A stretch of 64,000 bases of DNA, from NCBI RefSeq assembly GCF_013456555.2, contig NZ_CP059154.1:1488001-1552000 (forward strand). Direction: 5' to 3'. The notes under the pieces are model-generated. The model did not search any database. It was not told where the DNA came from and worked only from the letters and a program-made list of their open reading frames with translations. Below are positions 1 to 8,963 of the stretch, one piece after another (position 1 is the stretch's first letter; each line of letters begins with the position of its first letter). The translations under genes and the position numbers were made by a program. This DNA is from Natrinema zhouii (lineage in GTDB: Archaea; Halobacteriota; Halobacteria; Halobacteriales; Natrialbaceae).

Positions 1-158
1 GGATCCGCGGTGAAAGTGATCGACTCGTCGCTCGAGCGTGTGAAGCCGTGTTCGACGCAGTTTCGCTCACCAGCGGGACGCCATTTCAGTTTCACTGCGG
101 TTGGATCGGGTATATGTCGATTCATCCGCTACGACTGGAGTAGCGCGACACCGATCTC

Positions 159-311
159 ATGATACTCGGATGCTTCAATCAGCTGGCGTCTTTGGTTACA
201 GGGACGGATATCATCTACGAGTGCCGACACTGCGGGGTCAGCGTCGACGAACAGACCCTCACCTGCCCGGAATGCGGATCGGAAGAGATCGCTCAGTATC
301 CGCTCTCCTGA
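159..311 (+). CDS. Small CPxCG-type zinc-ribbon protein (50 aa)
   Basis: A 50-codon frame too short for routine ORF calling. It carries two Cys pairs, ECRHCG (C22, C25) and TCPECG (C36, C39), the classic rubredoxin-like zinc ribbon. The N-terminal 18 residues are hydrophobic and uncharged before the ribbon. Haloarchaea encode many such one-domain zinc proteins, some needed for biofilm or stress functions; the specific role here is unknown. It lies just upstream of the DUF6653 gene on the same strand. The four correctly spaced cysteines are the main support. Confidence 0.7.
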   Translation: MILGCFNQLASLVTGTDIIYECRHCGVSVDEQTLTCPECGSEEIAQYPLS

Positions 312-374
312 ACCCATCGGTGCTGAGCCCCGCCAGATCCCCAGCTATATGCGGTGAAACAGAGAAATCCGCGT

Positions 375-818
375 ATGACGAGGCTCGAGGCGGCCACGGA
401 CACGTTCTGGATGCGGCACTCGAACCCGAAAAGCGGCTGGAGTCGAATGCTCGTGCTTCCCGCACTGCTGTACGCGGTCTATCGCCGAGAGTGGCGAGTA
501 GCGGCCGTCGCCGTCGCGTTCACGATACTCAACCCGATCTTGTTCTCCCCACCGGCGGACGACGACGCGTGGATGACTCGTGTGGTATACGCCGAACGGT
601 GGTGGACGACGGACGAAGCGCGAGGCGTCCTCGATCTCTCGTATCCGAACGTCCTCAACGTACTCAATATCCCCGCATCGGGGTATGCGTTCCTCACCGC
701 CTATCGGCGACAACCGTTTCGGGCAGTTCTCGCCGGACTCGTCTCGATGGCGTTGAAGCTGTGGTACGTCGGCGTGCTCGTCCGCAGATACGACGCTGAG
801 AAATCACGGTCCTCGTGA
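375..818 (+). CDS. DUF6653 family membrane protein
   Basis: About 147 residues, starting at the Met that begins MTRLEAATDTFW. An upstream in-frame Met would add seven residues and looks less likely. Aromatic and hydrophobic blocks (MLVLPALLYAVY, VAAVAVAFTILNPILF, and a C-terminal AVLAGLVSMALKLWYVGVL) indicate three or four membrane segments. The text matches the haloarchaeal/bacterial DUF6653 family from memory; its function is unknown. The next gene is convergent. Confidence 0.8.
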   Translation: MTRLEAATDTFWMRHSNPKSGWSRMLVLPALLYAVYRREWRVAAVAVAFTILNPILFSPPADDDAWMTRVVYAERWWTTDEARGVLDLSYPNVLNVLNIPASGYAFLTAYRRQPFRAVLAGLVSMALKLWYVGVLVRRYDAEKSRSS

Positions 819-878
819 GCTGTTCGCTACGGAAACGGCGTCACGATTGCCGGACACTGCCGGAATCGCCGGTTCGAT

Positions 879-1880
879 TCAGTTAGTACTCGAGTCGGCC
901 GATTCGTCGGCCAACAGTGCTAGACTGTCGTCCCCGTCGTCGGCCGCGTCCGGAATCGCGAGCATAACCTCCTCGATCCCGGCGTCGGCGTACGCCGCGA
1001 GCCGCTCGCGGACCGCCGTCGGCGTTCCGGCGGGAGCCGTCTCGAGGTACGCCGAGAGGAAGAACTCGCGGGGCTCGCTCGGCTCGTCGGAGAGCATTTC
1101 GTCGGCGAACGCCTCGCGCTTTCGTTCGGCCGCCTCGGTCGTCTCACCGACGAAAACGAATAGCTCGGCGGATTTCCGGATCTCATCGTACCGATCCTCG
1201 CTCTCGCAGTGCTCGCGCAACACGTCGAGCTTCTCCGCGAAGCCCTCGGGCTCGAGCGTGCCGTAGTTCCAGCCGTCGGCGAGTTCCGCGGTGTAGCGCA
1301 GCGTGAACTCCTCGCCGCCGCCACCGATCCAGATCGGCGGGTGGGGATCCTGGGCGGGCTGGGGCTCGCAGAAGGCGTCCTCGAGGTCGATCTCGAGGTG
1401 TTCGCCCTCGTGGCTGTACGTCTCGTTGGTCCACAGCCCCTGCAGGATTTCGACGGTCTCGGCGAGTCGCCGGAGCCGTTCCGCCGGCGGTTCCCGAAAC
1501 TCGTAGCCGAAGCGGTCGTACTCGGCCTCGTACCAGCCCCCGCCTAGCCCGAGTTCGAGCCGGCCGTCGCTGACCCGATCGACCGTCGCCGCCATCTTCG
1601 CGAGCAGCGCCGGATGGCGGTAGGACTGGCTGGTGACGAGCGTTCCCAATCGGACGCTGTCAGTCGCCTCGGCGACCGCACTCAGCGTCGTCCAGCACTC
1701 GTGGGTGTTCCGGCGCGGGTCGCCGATCCACGACTGGAAGTGATCCTCGAGCCAGACCGCGTCGTAGCCGAGCGATTCGGCTTCGAGCGCGGCGTCCCGA
1801 ACCGCGTCGATATCGGTGCCGTACTGCGGGAGGATGTAGCCGACCTCGAGGTCAGCTACGTCGGAGTCGCTCGCGCTCAT
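879..1880 (-). CDS. F420-dependent LLM-class oxidoreductase
   Basis: 333 residues with the features of the luciferase-like monooxygenase TIM-barrel family: N-terminal VGYILPQYG, AVWLEDHF, LGTLVTSQSYRHPALLAKMAATVDRVSDGR spread over the first 110 residues, and LGLGGGWYEAEY before residue 130. In haloarchaea such proteins normally use coenzyme F420 rather than FMN; the substrate cannot be told. The start overlaps the end of thiDN by 4 bp (ATGA), so the two are probably co-transcribed and translationally coupled. That suggests a link to thiamine or pyrimidine metabolism, but this is inference. Confidence 0.9.
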   Translation of the reverse strand: MSASDSDVADLEVGYILPQYGTDIDAVRDAALEAESLGYDAVWLEDHFQSWIGDPRRNTHECWTTLSAVAEATDSVRLGTLVTSQSYRHPALLAKMAATVDRVSDGRLELGLGGGWYEAEYDRFGYEFREPPAERLRRLAETVEILQGLWTNETYSHEGEHLEIDLEDAFCEPQPAQDPHPPIWIGGGGEEFTLRYTAELADGWNYGTLEPEGFAEKLDVLREHCESEDRYDEIRKSAELFVFVGETTEAAERKREAFADEMLSDEPSEPREFFLSAYLETAPAGTPTAVRERLAAYADAGIEEVMLAIPDAADDGDDSLALLADESADSSTN

Positions 1881-3238
1881 TCGGTCACCTCTCGATCGAG
1901 GGCCAGCGTCCGATCGGCGAGCGTCTCGGGATCGGCGGCGACGAGTTTGACGAGCGCTTCCTTACCGACCGAACCGCGGTCGATAACGGCAACGGGAGAC
2001 TCGTCGCGGTCCGCGAACGCCTGCTGGGCACCCCAGCCCATCGTGCTTCCCTCGATCTCTTTGACTGCGTCCGGTTGTGTGTCGCGATCGTACTCGGCGA
2101 CCGGCCACTCGAGGGACTCGAGCGCCGCCTCCACGTCCGCGTCGAACCGACAGTTTACTGCGAAACGCAGGTCGGGGACGAACTCCCGCGCCGAAAGGAG
2201 GAAGCGGGCGACGTGGCTCGAGGCACCGAACCGAACCCCGCGGTTCGGCCGGGCGCCCGAGAAGGTTTTCGTAATGCGACCCTCGACCGCGGCCGTTTCG
2301 GCAATTGACTCGGCATAGGGCGTCGCGCCGACGACGTTCATCCCGACTTCGGGAACCAGCGCAGAGACATCGGCGTCGACGAACCGATCGACGATCGCCT
2401 GGACTTCCTCGGCAGTGGGTTCTCGAGCGGCTTCGTTTCGCAGCGGGACCATGTGGTTGACCGCGCCGTGGCCCTCGCCCACGTCGGAGTAGTAGCGCAC
2501 CGCGCGGGCGAGGAAGTCGGTCGCGCCCGCCACTGCGGGCTCGAGGGCCTCTCCCTTGGCGAGGCGGGCCGCGATCGCGGCGGCGAGCGCGCAGCCGGAA
2601 CCGTGGGTCGCGTCGGTGCCGACGCGGGGGTGTTCGAACGCTCGAACGGTGTCGTCAGTGACGAGCACGTCCTGCACCCGCTCGCCGGGGACGTGGCCGC
2701 CCTTGACGAGGACCGCATCGACGCCCGTCTCGAGGATCGCCTTCCCGGCTTCGCGAGCGCTCTCCCCGTCGATCACGGTGACATCGGTCAGCACCTCGGC
2801 CTCATCGACGTTGGGCGTCACCAGCGTCGCCTCGCCGAGGAGATCCTCGTAGGCGCGTTCGGCTTCGGGCTCAAGCAGGCGATCGCCGGACGTCGCGACC
2901 ATCACGGGATCGACCACGAGCGGGAAGTCGAACTCGCTTGCGCGGTCGGCGACGGTCCGGACGATTTCCGCGGTCGCGAGCATTCCCGTCTTCGCCGCGC
3001 CGACCGCGAAGTCGTCGGTGACGGCCTCGAGTTGGGCCTCGATCTCCTCGAGCGGGAGGACGTGCGAGGACTCGACGCCGCGGGTGTTCTGGGCGGTGAC
3101 GGCGGTGATCGCCGACGTGCCGAAGACGCCGTGGGCGGCCATCGTCGCGAGGTCGGCCTGGATCCCCGCGCCGCCACCGGAGTCACTACCCGCGATTGTC
3201 AGCGCGACTGGCCGGCTATCGGGTGCTGGTGTTCTCAT
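1877..3238 (-). CDS. thiD: Bifunctional HMP kinase/HMP-P kinase ThiD fused to ThiN thiamine-phosphate synthase
   Basis: 453 residues in two domains. Residues 1 to about 265 are ThiD, a ribokinase-fold enzyme that phosphorylates hydroxymethylpyrimidine twice ([19 protein letters not shown] at the N-terminus; [12 protein letters not shown] in the anion-hole region). Residues about 275 to 445 are ThiN, which replaces ThiE in many archaea and joins HMP-PP to the thiazole phosphate ([36 protein letters not shown] within the domain). The fusion is typical of archaea. It precedes and overlaps the LLM oxidoreductase gene. I saw no TPP riboswitch in the short upstream leader. Confidence 0.95.
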   Translation of the reverse strand: MRTPAPDSRPVALTIAGSDSGGGAGIQADLATMAAHGVFGTSAITAVTAQNTRGVESSHVLPLEEIEAQLEAVTDDFAVGAAKTGMLATAEIVRTVADRASEFDFPLVVDPVMVATSGDRLLEPEAERAYEDLLGEATLVTPNVDEAEVLTDVTVIDGESAREAGKAILETGVDAVLVKGGHVPGERVQDVLVTDDTVRAFEHPRVGTDATHGSGCALAAAIAARLAKGEALEPAVAGATDFLARAVRYYSDVGEGHGAVNHMVPLRNEAAREPTAEEVQAIVDRFVDADVSALVPEVGMNVVGATPYAESIAETAAVEGRITKTFSGARPNRGVRFGASSHVARFLLSAREFVPDLRFAVNCRFDADVEAALESLEWPVAEYDRDTQPDAVKEIEGSTMGWGAQQAFADRDESPVAVIDRGSVGKEALVKLVAADPETLADRTLALDREVTE

Positions 3239-3339
3239 AGGAGACCGTATTCTCGGATTATACTAAGCGGTGATGGTCAGCGAACGGGAGTGTCGTTCTC
3301 TGTCCCAACTGTAGCGGACCTGTCGGGATTCGGAGCGAC

Positions 3340-3540
3340 TCACCCGTCAGTAGCGAGTGCGAAGTACCCCTGTTCGTGTTCGATTACACCCGACTCGTGG
3401 AGCGCTGAAATCGCTTGACTGACGGCTTCCTCGCTGCAATCGTGCTCGGCCGAAACCGTCTGCCTGAGCGACTTGTGGGTGTGTCGATCCCGCTCGAGTA
3501 CGTCGATGATCGCCGCTTTCAGCTGTTCGTCATCACTCAT
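3340..3540 (-). CDS. Small winged-helix-like protein (66 aa)
   Basis: A compact acidic protein whose text reads as a helix-turn-helix with a short wing: an N-terminal helix LKAAIIDVLERD, then SLRQTVSAEHDCSEEAVSQAISALHESGVIEHEQGYF over the remainder. The pattern of variable helices ending in a hydrophobic hairpin is that of haloarchaeal wHTH proteins. It is monocistronic, between thiDN and the AIR-synthase-like gene on the same strand. It could be a DNA-binding regulator; no target is visible. Confidence 0.65.
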   Translation of the reverse strand: MSDDEQLKAAIIDVLERDRHTHKSLRQTVSAEHDCSEEAVSQAISALHESGVIEHEQGYFALATDG

Positions 3541-3635
3541 CGGTCTCAGCGTTGGTAGGACGCCGAGACGGGTACTCCTTGCCCCTTCGGGCGTGCCTTA
3601 GTGAGACACCCTCGCACCGAAGAGATGGAATCGCT

Positions 3636-4664
3636 CTAGTCGGTCGTCTCTCCTGCCAGTGCAGCGTACGCTGCCCACGACGGATCGGTGTTCGGGTGCT
3701 CGAGCCGATCCCCGTTCACGAACACCTCACTGCCCTCGTTCCCAGCGGCTTCGACCCGGCCGATTTCGGCCACTGGCGTGTCCCGAGCCTCGAGCGCCGC
3801 ATGCACCGCATCGACGCCGTCGGGATCGACCGCGAGCAGGAGCGAGCCGCAACTGGTCGCGGCCCAGGGATCGAACTCGAGCTGGTCGCAGACTTCGCGG
3901 ACACCGGGGCGCATCGGGACGGCCGCGCGGTCAATTGCGAACCGGACGCCCGCGCCGTCGGCCATCTCGTTGCATGCACCGGCGAGTCCCCCTTCGGTGA
4001 CATCGTGCATCGCCGTCACCGGTCCCGCGGCGGCCGCGGTGAGAGCGTCGCGGACCGAAAACACCTCCTCGAGGCGTTCCTGTGCGTCCACGATTACGTC
4101 GTCCGGAAGATCGATGCGATCGCCGAAGAGGGTGCTCAGCAGGCCGACCGACTCCACGGCGGGGCCGTTCGTCAGGAGGAGCTGATCGCCCGGGCGGGCC
4201 CCGTCGGGGCGGACGATATCTTCGTGATCGCCGACGCCCATCGCGGTGGCGGCGCCGACCCACGGGTGCGAGATGTCCCCGTAGCGGGCCGTGTGACCGG
4301 TCACGACCGAGACGCCGAGATCGACACACTCCGCGTGAATCGTCTCCCAGACGGTCGCGAACTCGTCATCGGTCATCCCCTCCGGGAGCGTGAAACAGAT
4401 CGAGAGATGGGAGGGGGCGACGCCGCTGACGGCCACGTCCGCGAGCACGAGGTCGAGTGCGAAGCGCGCCGCTCGCTCGAGGCCCAGCGCGGGGAGGATC
4501 GACAGCGGATCCGTAGCGGTGACCAGCGCCCGGCCGCCGATATCGAGGACGCCGAAGTCGACGCCGTGGGTGGGACCGACGGCGACGTCGTCGCGGTCGG
4601 CACCGAGGTTCGGTGCGATGTGGTGGTCGAAGAACGCCCGATCGATTTTTCCGAGGTCGCTCAC
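3636..4664 (-). CDS. AIR synthase family protein (HypE/ThiL-like)
   Basis: 342 residues from a GTG start; the frame stays open far upstream through unrelated genes, so the start was chosen by family likeness (the protein begins SDLGKIDRAFFDHHIAPNLG after the initiator). Family signs: VGPTHGVDFGVLDIG near the N-terminus, GHTARYG, AMHDVTEGGLAGACNEMA in the middle and TSCGSLLLAV near the C-terminus. Such PurM-fold proteins bind ATP and phosphorylate or activate a carboxamide or phosphate substrate. This stand-alone type is near-universal in haloarchaea with unknown substrate. Confidence 0.88.
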   Translation of the reverse strand: MSDLGKIDRAFFDHHIAPNLGADRDDVAVGPTHGVDFGVLDIGGRALVTATDPLSILPALGLERAARFALDLVLADVAVSGVAPSHLSICFTLPEGMTDDEFATVWETIHAECVDLGVSVVTGHTARYGDISHPWVGAATAMGVGDHEDIVRPDGARPGDQLLLTNGPAVESVGLLSTLFGDRIDLPDDVIVDAQERLEEVFSVRDALTAAAAGPVTAMHDVTEGGLAGACNEMADGAGVRFAIDRAAVPMRPGVREVCDQLEFDPWAATSCGSLLLAVDPDGVDAVHAALEARDTPVAEIGRVEAAGNEGSEVFVNGDRLEHPNTDPSWAAYAALAGETTD

Positions 4665-4755
4665 GGCCGACAGGTCCCACCGAGCGGTCTTAGCGATGGT
4701 GATCTGAACTGACGGCAGTCCCCGTAACAGATCGTTGAGTACCGGTTCGATCCGG

Positions 4756-5271
4756 TCACAGCTCGAGCGTATAGATCGCGGTCGGATACAGCTCGCCACC
4801 GATTTCGAACGCGGCCGATCCCGTCCGCTCGAAGCCGCGAGCATCGTAGAACCGGTGGGCGACGTCGTTGCCCTCGAGGGTCTCGAGTCGCACACGGTCG
4901 ACGTGCGACGGGAGCCGCTCGAGGCCGCGCTCGAGCAGCGCCGTCCCGAGACCGTTCCCCCAGTAGTCGGGCTCGACGTAGAGTTCCTTGAGTCCGGCCT
5001 CGGTCTCGCCGACGAACGACTTCGTCTCCTCACCCCACCGGACGTAACAGTACCCGCGGACGGCGCCGTCGGCAGTCGCCACGAAGACGCCGGAGCGGTC
5101 GTCACGCAGTCGGTCGGCGAACTCGCGGACCCGTTCGTCGGGTGGATCGGGATCCCTATTGGCGAGTAGTTCGTCGGGCAGCAGGTCGTCGTAGGCCTCG
5201 CGCCACGCCAGCGCGTTGACGCGGGCGACGGCGCGCGCGTCGGCCTCCCCCTCGAAGCGACGGATTTCCAT
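4756..5271 (-). CDS. GNAT family N-acetyltransferase
   Basis: 171 residues with a clean GNAT fold: N-terminal IRRFEGEADARAVARVNALAW, the acetyl-CoA pyrophosphate loop region LYVEPDYWGNGLGTALLERG (motif A, Q/RxxGxG-like with NGLGTA) and a C-terminal NDVAHRFYDARGFERTG strand-helix (motif B). The substrate is not evident. It is transcribed divergently from the aldolase gene, with 98 bp between the two starts. Confidence 0.9.
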   Translation of the reverse strand: MEIRRFEGEADARAVARVNALAWREAYDDLLPDELLANRDPDPPDERVREFADRLRDDRSGVFVATADGAVRGYCYVRWGEETKSFVGETEAGLKELYVEPDYWGNGLGTALLERGLERLPSHVDRVRLETLEGNDVAHRFYDARGFERTGSAAFEIGGELYPTAIYTLEL

Positions 5272-5369
5272 ACAGACATCTCTGCGCGAATATACAAATA
5301 GTCATCAGGAGACGAACCACTCGCGATGTGATCCATCCGTTTCTTGGATATCCAGCCGTAGGAACGGGC

Positions 5370-6251
5370 ATGCACGGCACTGGCGTTCCGCTCGCGACAC
5401 CGTTCGACGATTCCGGCTCCGTCGATCACGACCGCCTTCGAGCCCTCGTCGACTGGTTCGAGGCGAGCGGCGTCGACTTTCTCGTCCCCTGTGGCTCCTC
5501 TGGCGAGGCACCGCTGCTGACGGCCGACGAACGGATTCGAGTCATCGAGACGGTCGCCGCGGCGACCGACCTCCCGGTGCTCGCGGGCACCGGCCACGAG
5601 GGGTACGAGCCGACGCTCGAGACCACCGAACGCGCCGCCGCGGCCGGTGCGGACGCCGCGCTCGTCGTCACGCCCTCGTACTACGGCCCGGACGGCGAGG
5701 CGCTGGCCGACTACTACCGTGATCTCGCCGACGACTCGCCGATCCCGATCTACCTGTACAGCGTCCCGAAGTTCACCGATCACGCGCTCTCGCCGCGCAC
5801 CGTCGCGTCGCTCGCGGGCCACGAAAATATCGCGGGCATCAAGGACTCGAGCGGGAGCCTCGAGTCGCTCCAGCGGCTCGTCCGTCTCACTGACGACGAC
5901 TCCTTCGCGGTGCTGGTCGGCAGCGGAAGCGTCTACGCGGCCGGCCTCGCGACGGGTGCCGAGGGCGGCGTGCTCGCGATGGCGAACGTCGTTCCCGAAC
6001 GGGCCAGCGAGATCGACCGGCTGCACGACGGCGGCGAGGGCGACGCGGCACGAGCCCGCAACGCCGACCTCGTCGAACTCAACCGCGCCGTGACAGCCGA
6101 GTACGGCGTGCCCGGAATCAAGACGGCCCTCTCGTTGCGGGACCAACCCGTCGGACTGCCGCGACGTCCCCTCCGATCGCTGGATACCGATTCGAAACGC
6201 GACCTCGAGGCCACGCTCGCGGCTGCGCTCGAGGCGACAGCCGAAACGTAA
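5370..6251 (+). CDS. Dihydrodipicolinate synthase/KDG aldolase family protein
   Basis: 293 residues, NAL/DapA TIM-barrel family. The catalytic Tyr (IYLYSVPKF) and Schiff-base Lys (AGIKDSSGS) are both present, as is the carboxylate-binding loop (PCGSSGEAPLLTADER). The start is the ATG before HGTGVPLATPF; the frame is open 14 codons further up but the family begins here. Haloarchaeal members include true DapA and 2-keto-3-deoxygluconate aldolases. The lack of neighbouring lysine genes argues against assigning DapA firmly. Confidence 0.87.
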   Translation: MHGTGVPLATPFDDSGSVDHDRLRALVDWFEASGVDFLVPCGSSGEAPLLTADERIRVIETVAAATDLPVLAGTGHEGYEPTLETTERAAAAGADAALVVTPSYYGPDGEALADYYRDLADDSPIPIYLYSVPKFTDHALSPRTVASLAGHENIAGIKDSSGSLESLQRLVRLTDDDSFAVLVGSGSVYAAGLATGAEGGVLAMANVVPERASEIDRLHDGGEGDAARARNADLVELNRAVTAEYGVPGIKTALSLRDQPVGLPRRPLRSLDTDSKRDLEATLAAALEATAET

Positions 6252-6370
6252 TCGAACGCGTGTGCCGGACTCGCAGCCGCCGTAACCACATTCCCGCTCA
6301 TCTACGACGATACGAAACTGATACGGATTACTGGCAAGAGTGAAGGTTCTGCCTCGGCTACCGGGGATAG

Positions 6371-7474
6371 ATGGCGTACTCGTTCCGGTCACGGGCCGAT
6401 AGCGACCTCGAGTTCTCCGCGAGCGAACTCGCGGGTGCGCTAGGTGATTCGGTTACGGTCCTGCCGCTGTTAGTCGCGCTCGGTGCGACGACGAGCGTCT
6501 CGCTTCCTCACGTCCTCGTCGGCTTCGGCGTCTTTCAGATCGTCTGGGGCGTCTACTACGGACTGCCGCTCTCGGTCGAGCCGATGAAGGCGCTGGTCGG
6601 GCTGGCGATCGTCGGGGCGCTCACGTACGCCGAACTCGCCGCCGCCGGGTTGCTCGCCGGCGGTGTCCTGCTGACGGTCGGACGGCTCGGACTCGTCGGT
6701 CGGCTCCAGCGGGTCGTCGGTGAACCCGTCATCCGCGGCGTCCAGTTGGCCGTCGCGCTCCTCCTGCTCGAAGCCGCCGTCGACCTCTCGCTGGGGAACC
6801 TGCCAGTGGCAGCGGGCGGGATCGCTGTCGTCGGCCTGCTGGCGCTCGTCGGCTACCGAGGGGCGAGCGTGCTCGTCGTCCTCGGGCTCGGCGGGATCGC
6901 GGCCGTCGCGACGACGGGGCTCCCGACGCCGACGATCCCGGAACTCGCGGTCTTCCCCGCCGGGTCGCCGCGGGTCAGCGCGGCCGCACTCGAGGGGACC
7001 GTCGCCCAACTCGGCATGACGGTGGGGAACGCGGCCATCGCGACCGCCCTGCTCTGTGGCGACCTCTACGACCGGGATATCTCGGCGGACGCGCTCTCGC
7101 GGAGCATGGGCGTCACCTGTCTCGCGGCGATTCCGCTGGGCGGCGTCCCGATGTGTCACGGCAGCGGCGGCCTCGCCGGGAAGTACGCATTCGGCGCACG
7201 AACCGGCGGGGCGAACGTCCTCCTCGGAGTCGGCTACCTCGCGCTCGCGCTGGTCGCCGCCGGCGCCCTCCTCGCCGCCTTCCCGATGGCGATCCTCGGC
7301 GTGTTGCTCGTCGTCGTGGCGCTCGAGCTGGCTCGAGCGGCGTTCGCACCCGTCGACGATCTCCGGGCGCTCGCGCTCGTCGCGGGGGTCGGCGTCGTCG
7401 GCCTCGCGGGCAACATCGGCGTCGCGTTCGTCCTCGGGACTGTCGCGTTCTGGCTGCTCTCGAGAAAGTCGTGA
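6371..7474 (+). CDS. Putative sulfate/molybdate transporter (MOT1/SulP-like)
   Basis: 367 residues, almost wholly hydrophobic with about ten membrane segments. The N-terminal FSASELAGALGDSVTVLPLL and later PMCHGSGGLAGKYAFGART are signature stretches of the MOT1-type molybdate/sulfate transporter family, which lacks the C-terminal STAS domain of true SulP proteins. It acts in the cytoplasmic membrane, and the substrate is probably molybdate or sulfate. A 120-bp gap separates it from the aldolase gene. Confidence 0.88.
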   Translation: MAYSFRSRADSDLEFSASELAGALGDSVTVLPLLVALGATTSVSLPHVLVGFGVFQIVWGVYYGLPLSVEPMKALVGLAIVGALTYAELAAAGLLAGGVLLTVGRLGLVGRLQRVVGEPVIRGVQLAVALLLLEAAVDLSLGNLPVAAGGIAVVGLLALVGYRGASVLVVLGLGGIAAVATTGLPTPTIPELAVFPAGSPRVSAAALEGTVAQLGMTVGNAAIATALLCGDLYDRDISADALSRSMGVTCLAAIPLGGVPMCHGSGGLAGKYAFGARTGGANVLLGVGYLALALVAAGALLAAFPMAILGVLLVVVALELARAAFAPVDDLRALALVAGVGVVGLAGNIGVAFVLGTVAFWLLSRKS

Positions 7475-7541
7475 GCAGCTGGGCGGTCGCCGGGAGACGC
7501 GAGCCGGACGACCTTTGATTCCGTAGCGCCAACCGCCGCCA

Positions 7542-7649
7542 ATGGCTACGAGCTGGGCCGACCTGTTCGACCGCGGGGCGGAGTACGAAGGTGATCTCGA
7601 GGCGATACGAACCGAACTCGAGTCGCTCCGGGAGGAGAGCGATGCCTGA
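7542..7649 (+). CDS. Tiny acidic protein preceding the PIN-like gene (35 aa)
   Basis: A 35-codon frame whose last 8 bp (ATGCCTGA) contain the start of the next gene, so translation is probably coupled. The sequence begins MATSWADLFDRGAEYEGDLE and ends in an acidic helix (RTELESLREESDA). The tight overlap with a PIN-like gene recalls toxin-antitoxin architecture, but no antitoxin family is recognisable. I believe this small protein recurs in haloarchaea, from memory only. Confidence 0.6.
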   Translation: MATSWADLFDRGAEYEGDLEAIRTELESLREESDA

Positions 7650-8121
7650 GCGCGACGAACCGAACCCCGCCCGCGTCGTCGCGGACGCCGACGTGCTCGC
7701 GGCGGACCTCCTCGTCGGTGGCGACGCGCGCGAGGCGCTGGATCACGTCCGCCGTCACTCGTGGGTCGAACTGGTCGCGAGCGACCCGCTGCTCGAGGAG
7801 ACGGAACGGCTCGTGGCGAACCTCACCAACACCGAACTCGCCGCTGAGCATCGGGAACGGCTCGAGGTCGAGCGCGTCGCGGTCGATCAGCCCGAGGGCG
7901 ACCATCCCGGACTGGCGTCGGCCTATCGAGGCGAGGCGGCGCACCTGCTTTCCTCCGACGAGCGCCTCCGCTCGGCGAAAGCCGGGCTCACGCTCCAGCC
8001 GCGCGTGTCCGTCAGCGTCCGTCCGCCCGACGCGTTCGCCCGCCTGTTCGACCCCGAGAGCCTGTACGCGGTCGTCGAGGACGGCGACTATCCAGGACCG
8101 GATCGGGACCCTCGAGCCTGA
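7642..8121 (+). CDS. PIN-like domain protein
   Basis: 159 residues. Features of a PIN nuclease fold can be read: an N-terminal strand with acidic pair VVADADVLAADLLVG, a central Glu-rich helix (DPLLEETERLVANL) and a later HLLSSDERLRSA segment, matching the D...E...D spacing of PIN domains. Known PIN domains are metal-dependent RNases or toxins; the activity of this haloarchaeal group is unproven. The gene overlaps the 35-residue protein upstream by 8 bp. Confidence 0.72.
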   Translation: MPERDEPNPARVVADADVLAADLLVGGDAREALDHVRRHSWVELVASDPLLEETERLVANLTNTELAAEHRERLEVERVAVDQPEGDHPGLASAYRGEAAHLLSSDERLRSAKAGLTLQPRVSVSVRPPDAFARLFDPESLYAVVEDGDYPGPDRDPRA

Positions 8122-8273
8122 CATTGCGGACTTCCGCCGATGGATACCGCGTGCGAATCGAATAGTCGAATCGGTTCACTCGGACCGGCATATCCGAGTC
8201 ACAGAGACAGTGCAGCCATATTGTAAAAATTCTTATTTATGCTTCCGCTGTACGCCGCATACTTCCCGGCTGC

Positions 8274-8291
8274 GGGAGGTGGCGTCCAATG
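8274..8291 (+). promoter_or_regulatory. Shine-Dalgarno site and upstream TATA box
   Basis: GGAGGTGG at about 8275-8282 lies 6 nt before the ATG at 8289. An A/T-rich TATA-like element (attcttatttatg) is near 8229-8241, about 50 nt before the ATG. This gene is therefore probably leadered with an SD, unlike most genes in the window, whose TATA-ATG spacing is about 27 nt. Confidence 0.55.
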
Positions 8292-8891
8292 AATATTCAT
8301 ACCGAAGAGTTGACCGTAGAGGCATATATCCGGTCACGACAGCCGCCGGAACCGATCGACACCAACGTTGAGACGTTACATCGGCTCGAATCGGCGAGCG
8401 TCATCGACGACCTATCGCTACACGCGTGGCCAGATACGATCGCGCTCTCGGAACGAACGCCCCACAGCAGGGCGGTCGACGCGTTCGAGCGGATGCAGAT
8501 GTGGGCCGACGAACACGAGTTCAGTATCCGACCGCCGTTCAGCGTTCGGACGACGACGTCTACCTATACGGACGAAACGCGGACCACGCTCAGAACTCCG
8601 GTGATGTGTCTGGCCGTATACGCCGACGAACGGTTGGCCAACGTCTTCCCGCATTCGTGGGGCGACGAACGGGACAGTGTCGCGGACGGGATCGCCGCCC
8701 TCGAAACGGCGGACCTTGAGGCGTTCACGTCTACCCCGACGCCGTCGGCATCGCCCCCGGATCGGTGCCCTGCGTGCGATAGCGGGTTGACGATCGTCCA
8801 GGGAATCGGTGTCTGCCAGGGCTGCGACCGAATCGAACTCGGCAACGCGCCGAATCGCGATCGCGGTCAGCGCTCTCACGTCACGCACTGA
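8289..8891 (+). CDS. HTH-domain protein with C-terminal zinc ribbon
   Basis: 200 residues. The first 30 residues (NIHTEELTVEAYIRS onward) match the start of a haloarchaeal family annotated as HTH domain-containing. The central part is mixed alpha/beta. Four cysteines near the C-terminus (RCPACDSG at C160/C163 and VCQGCDR at C176/C179) form a zinc ribbon. It may be a transcriptional regulator or adaptor. It stands alone, with its own SD and promoter. Confidence 0.75.
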   Translation: MNIHTEELTVEAYIRSRQPPEPIDTNVETLHRLESASVIDDLSLHAWPDTIALSERTPHSRAVDAFERMQMWADEHEFSIRPPFSVRTTTSTYTDETRTTLRTPVMCLAVYADERLANVFPHSWGDERDSVADGIAALETADLEAFTSTPTPSASPPDRCPACDSGLTIVQGIGVCQGCDRIELGNAPNRDRGQRSHVTH

Positions 8892-8963
8892 AGCTGAACT
8901 GAGACCGCCAGTCGTCCTACGGTTCGCTTCTGTACTCGAGTGGGAACGACTCGCAGTGAACGG

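Noticed and set aside
101..799. A 232-codon plus-strand ORF at the window start
   Set aside because: It covers the small zinc protein and DUF6653 in a wrong frame and is Arg/Ser-rich noise.
3239..3339. A TPP riboswitch before thiDN
   Set aside because: The leader is short and I could not find the conserved TPP-aptamer core.
3636..6392. A 918-codon open frame on the minus strand
   Set aside because: It runs through the GNAT gene and antisense to the aldolase gene. Only its last 342 codons (from the GTG at 4664) read as a protein.
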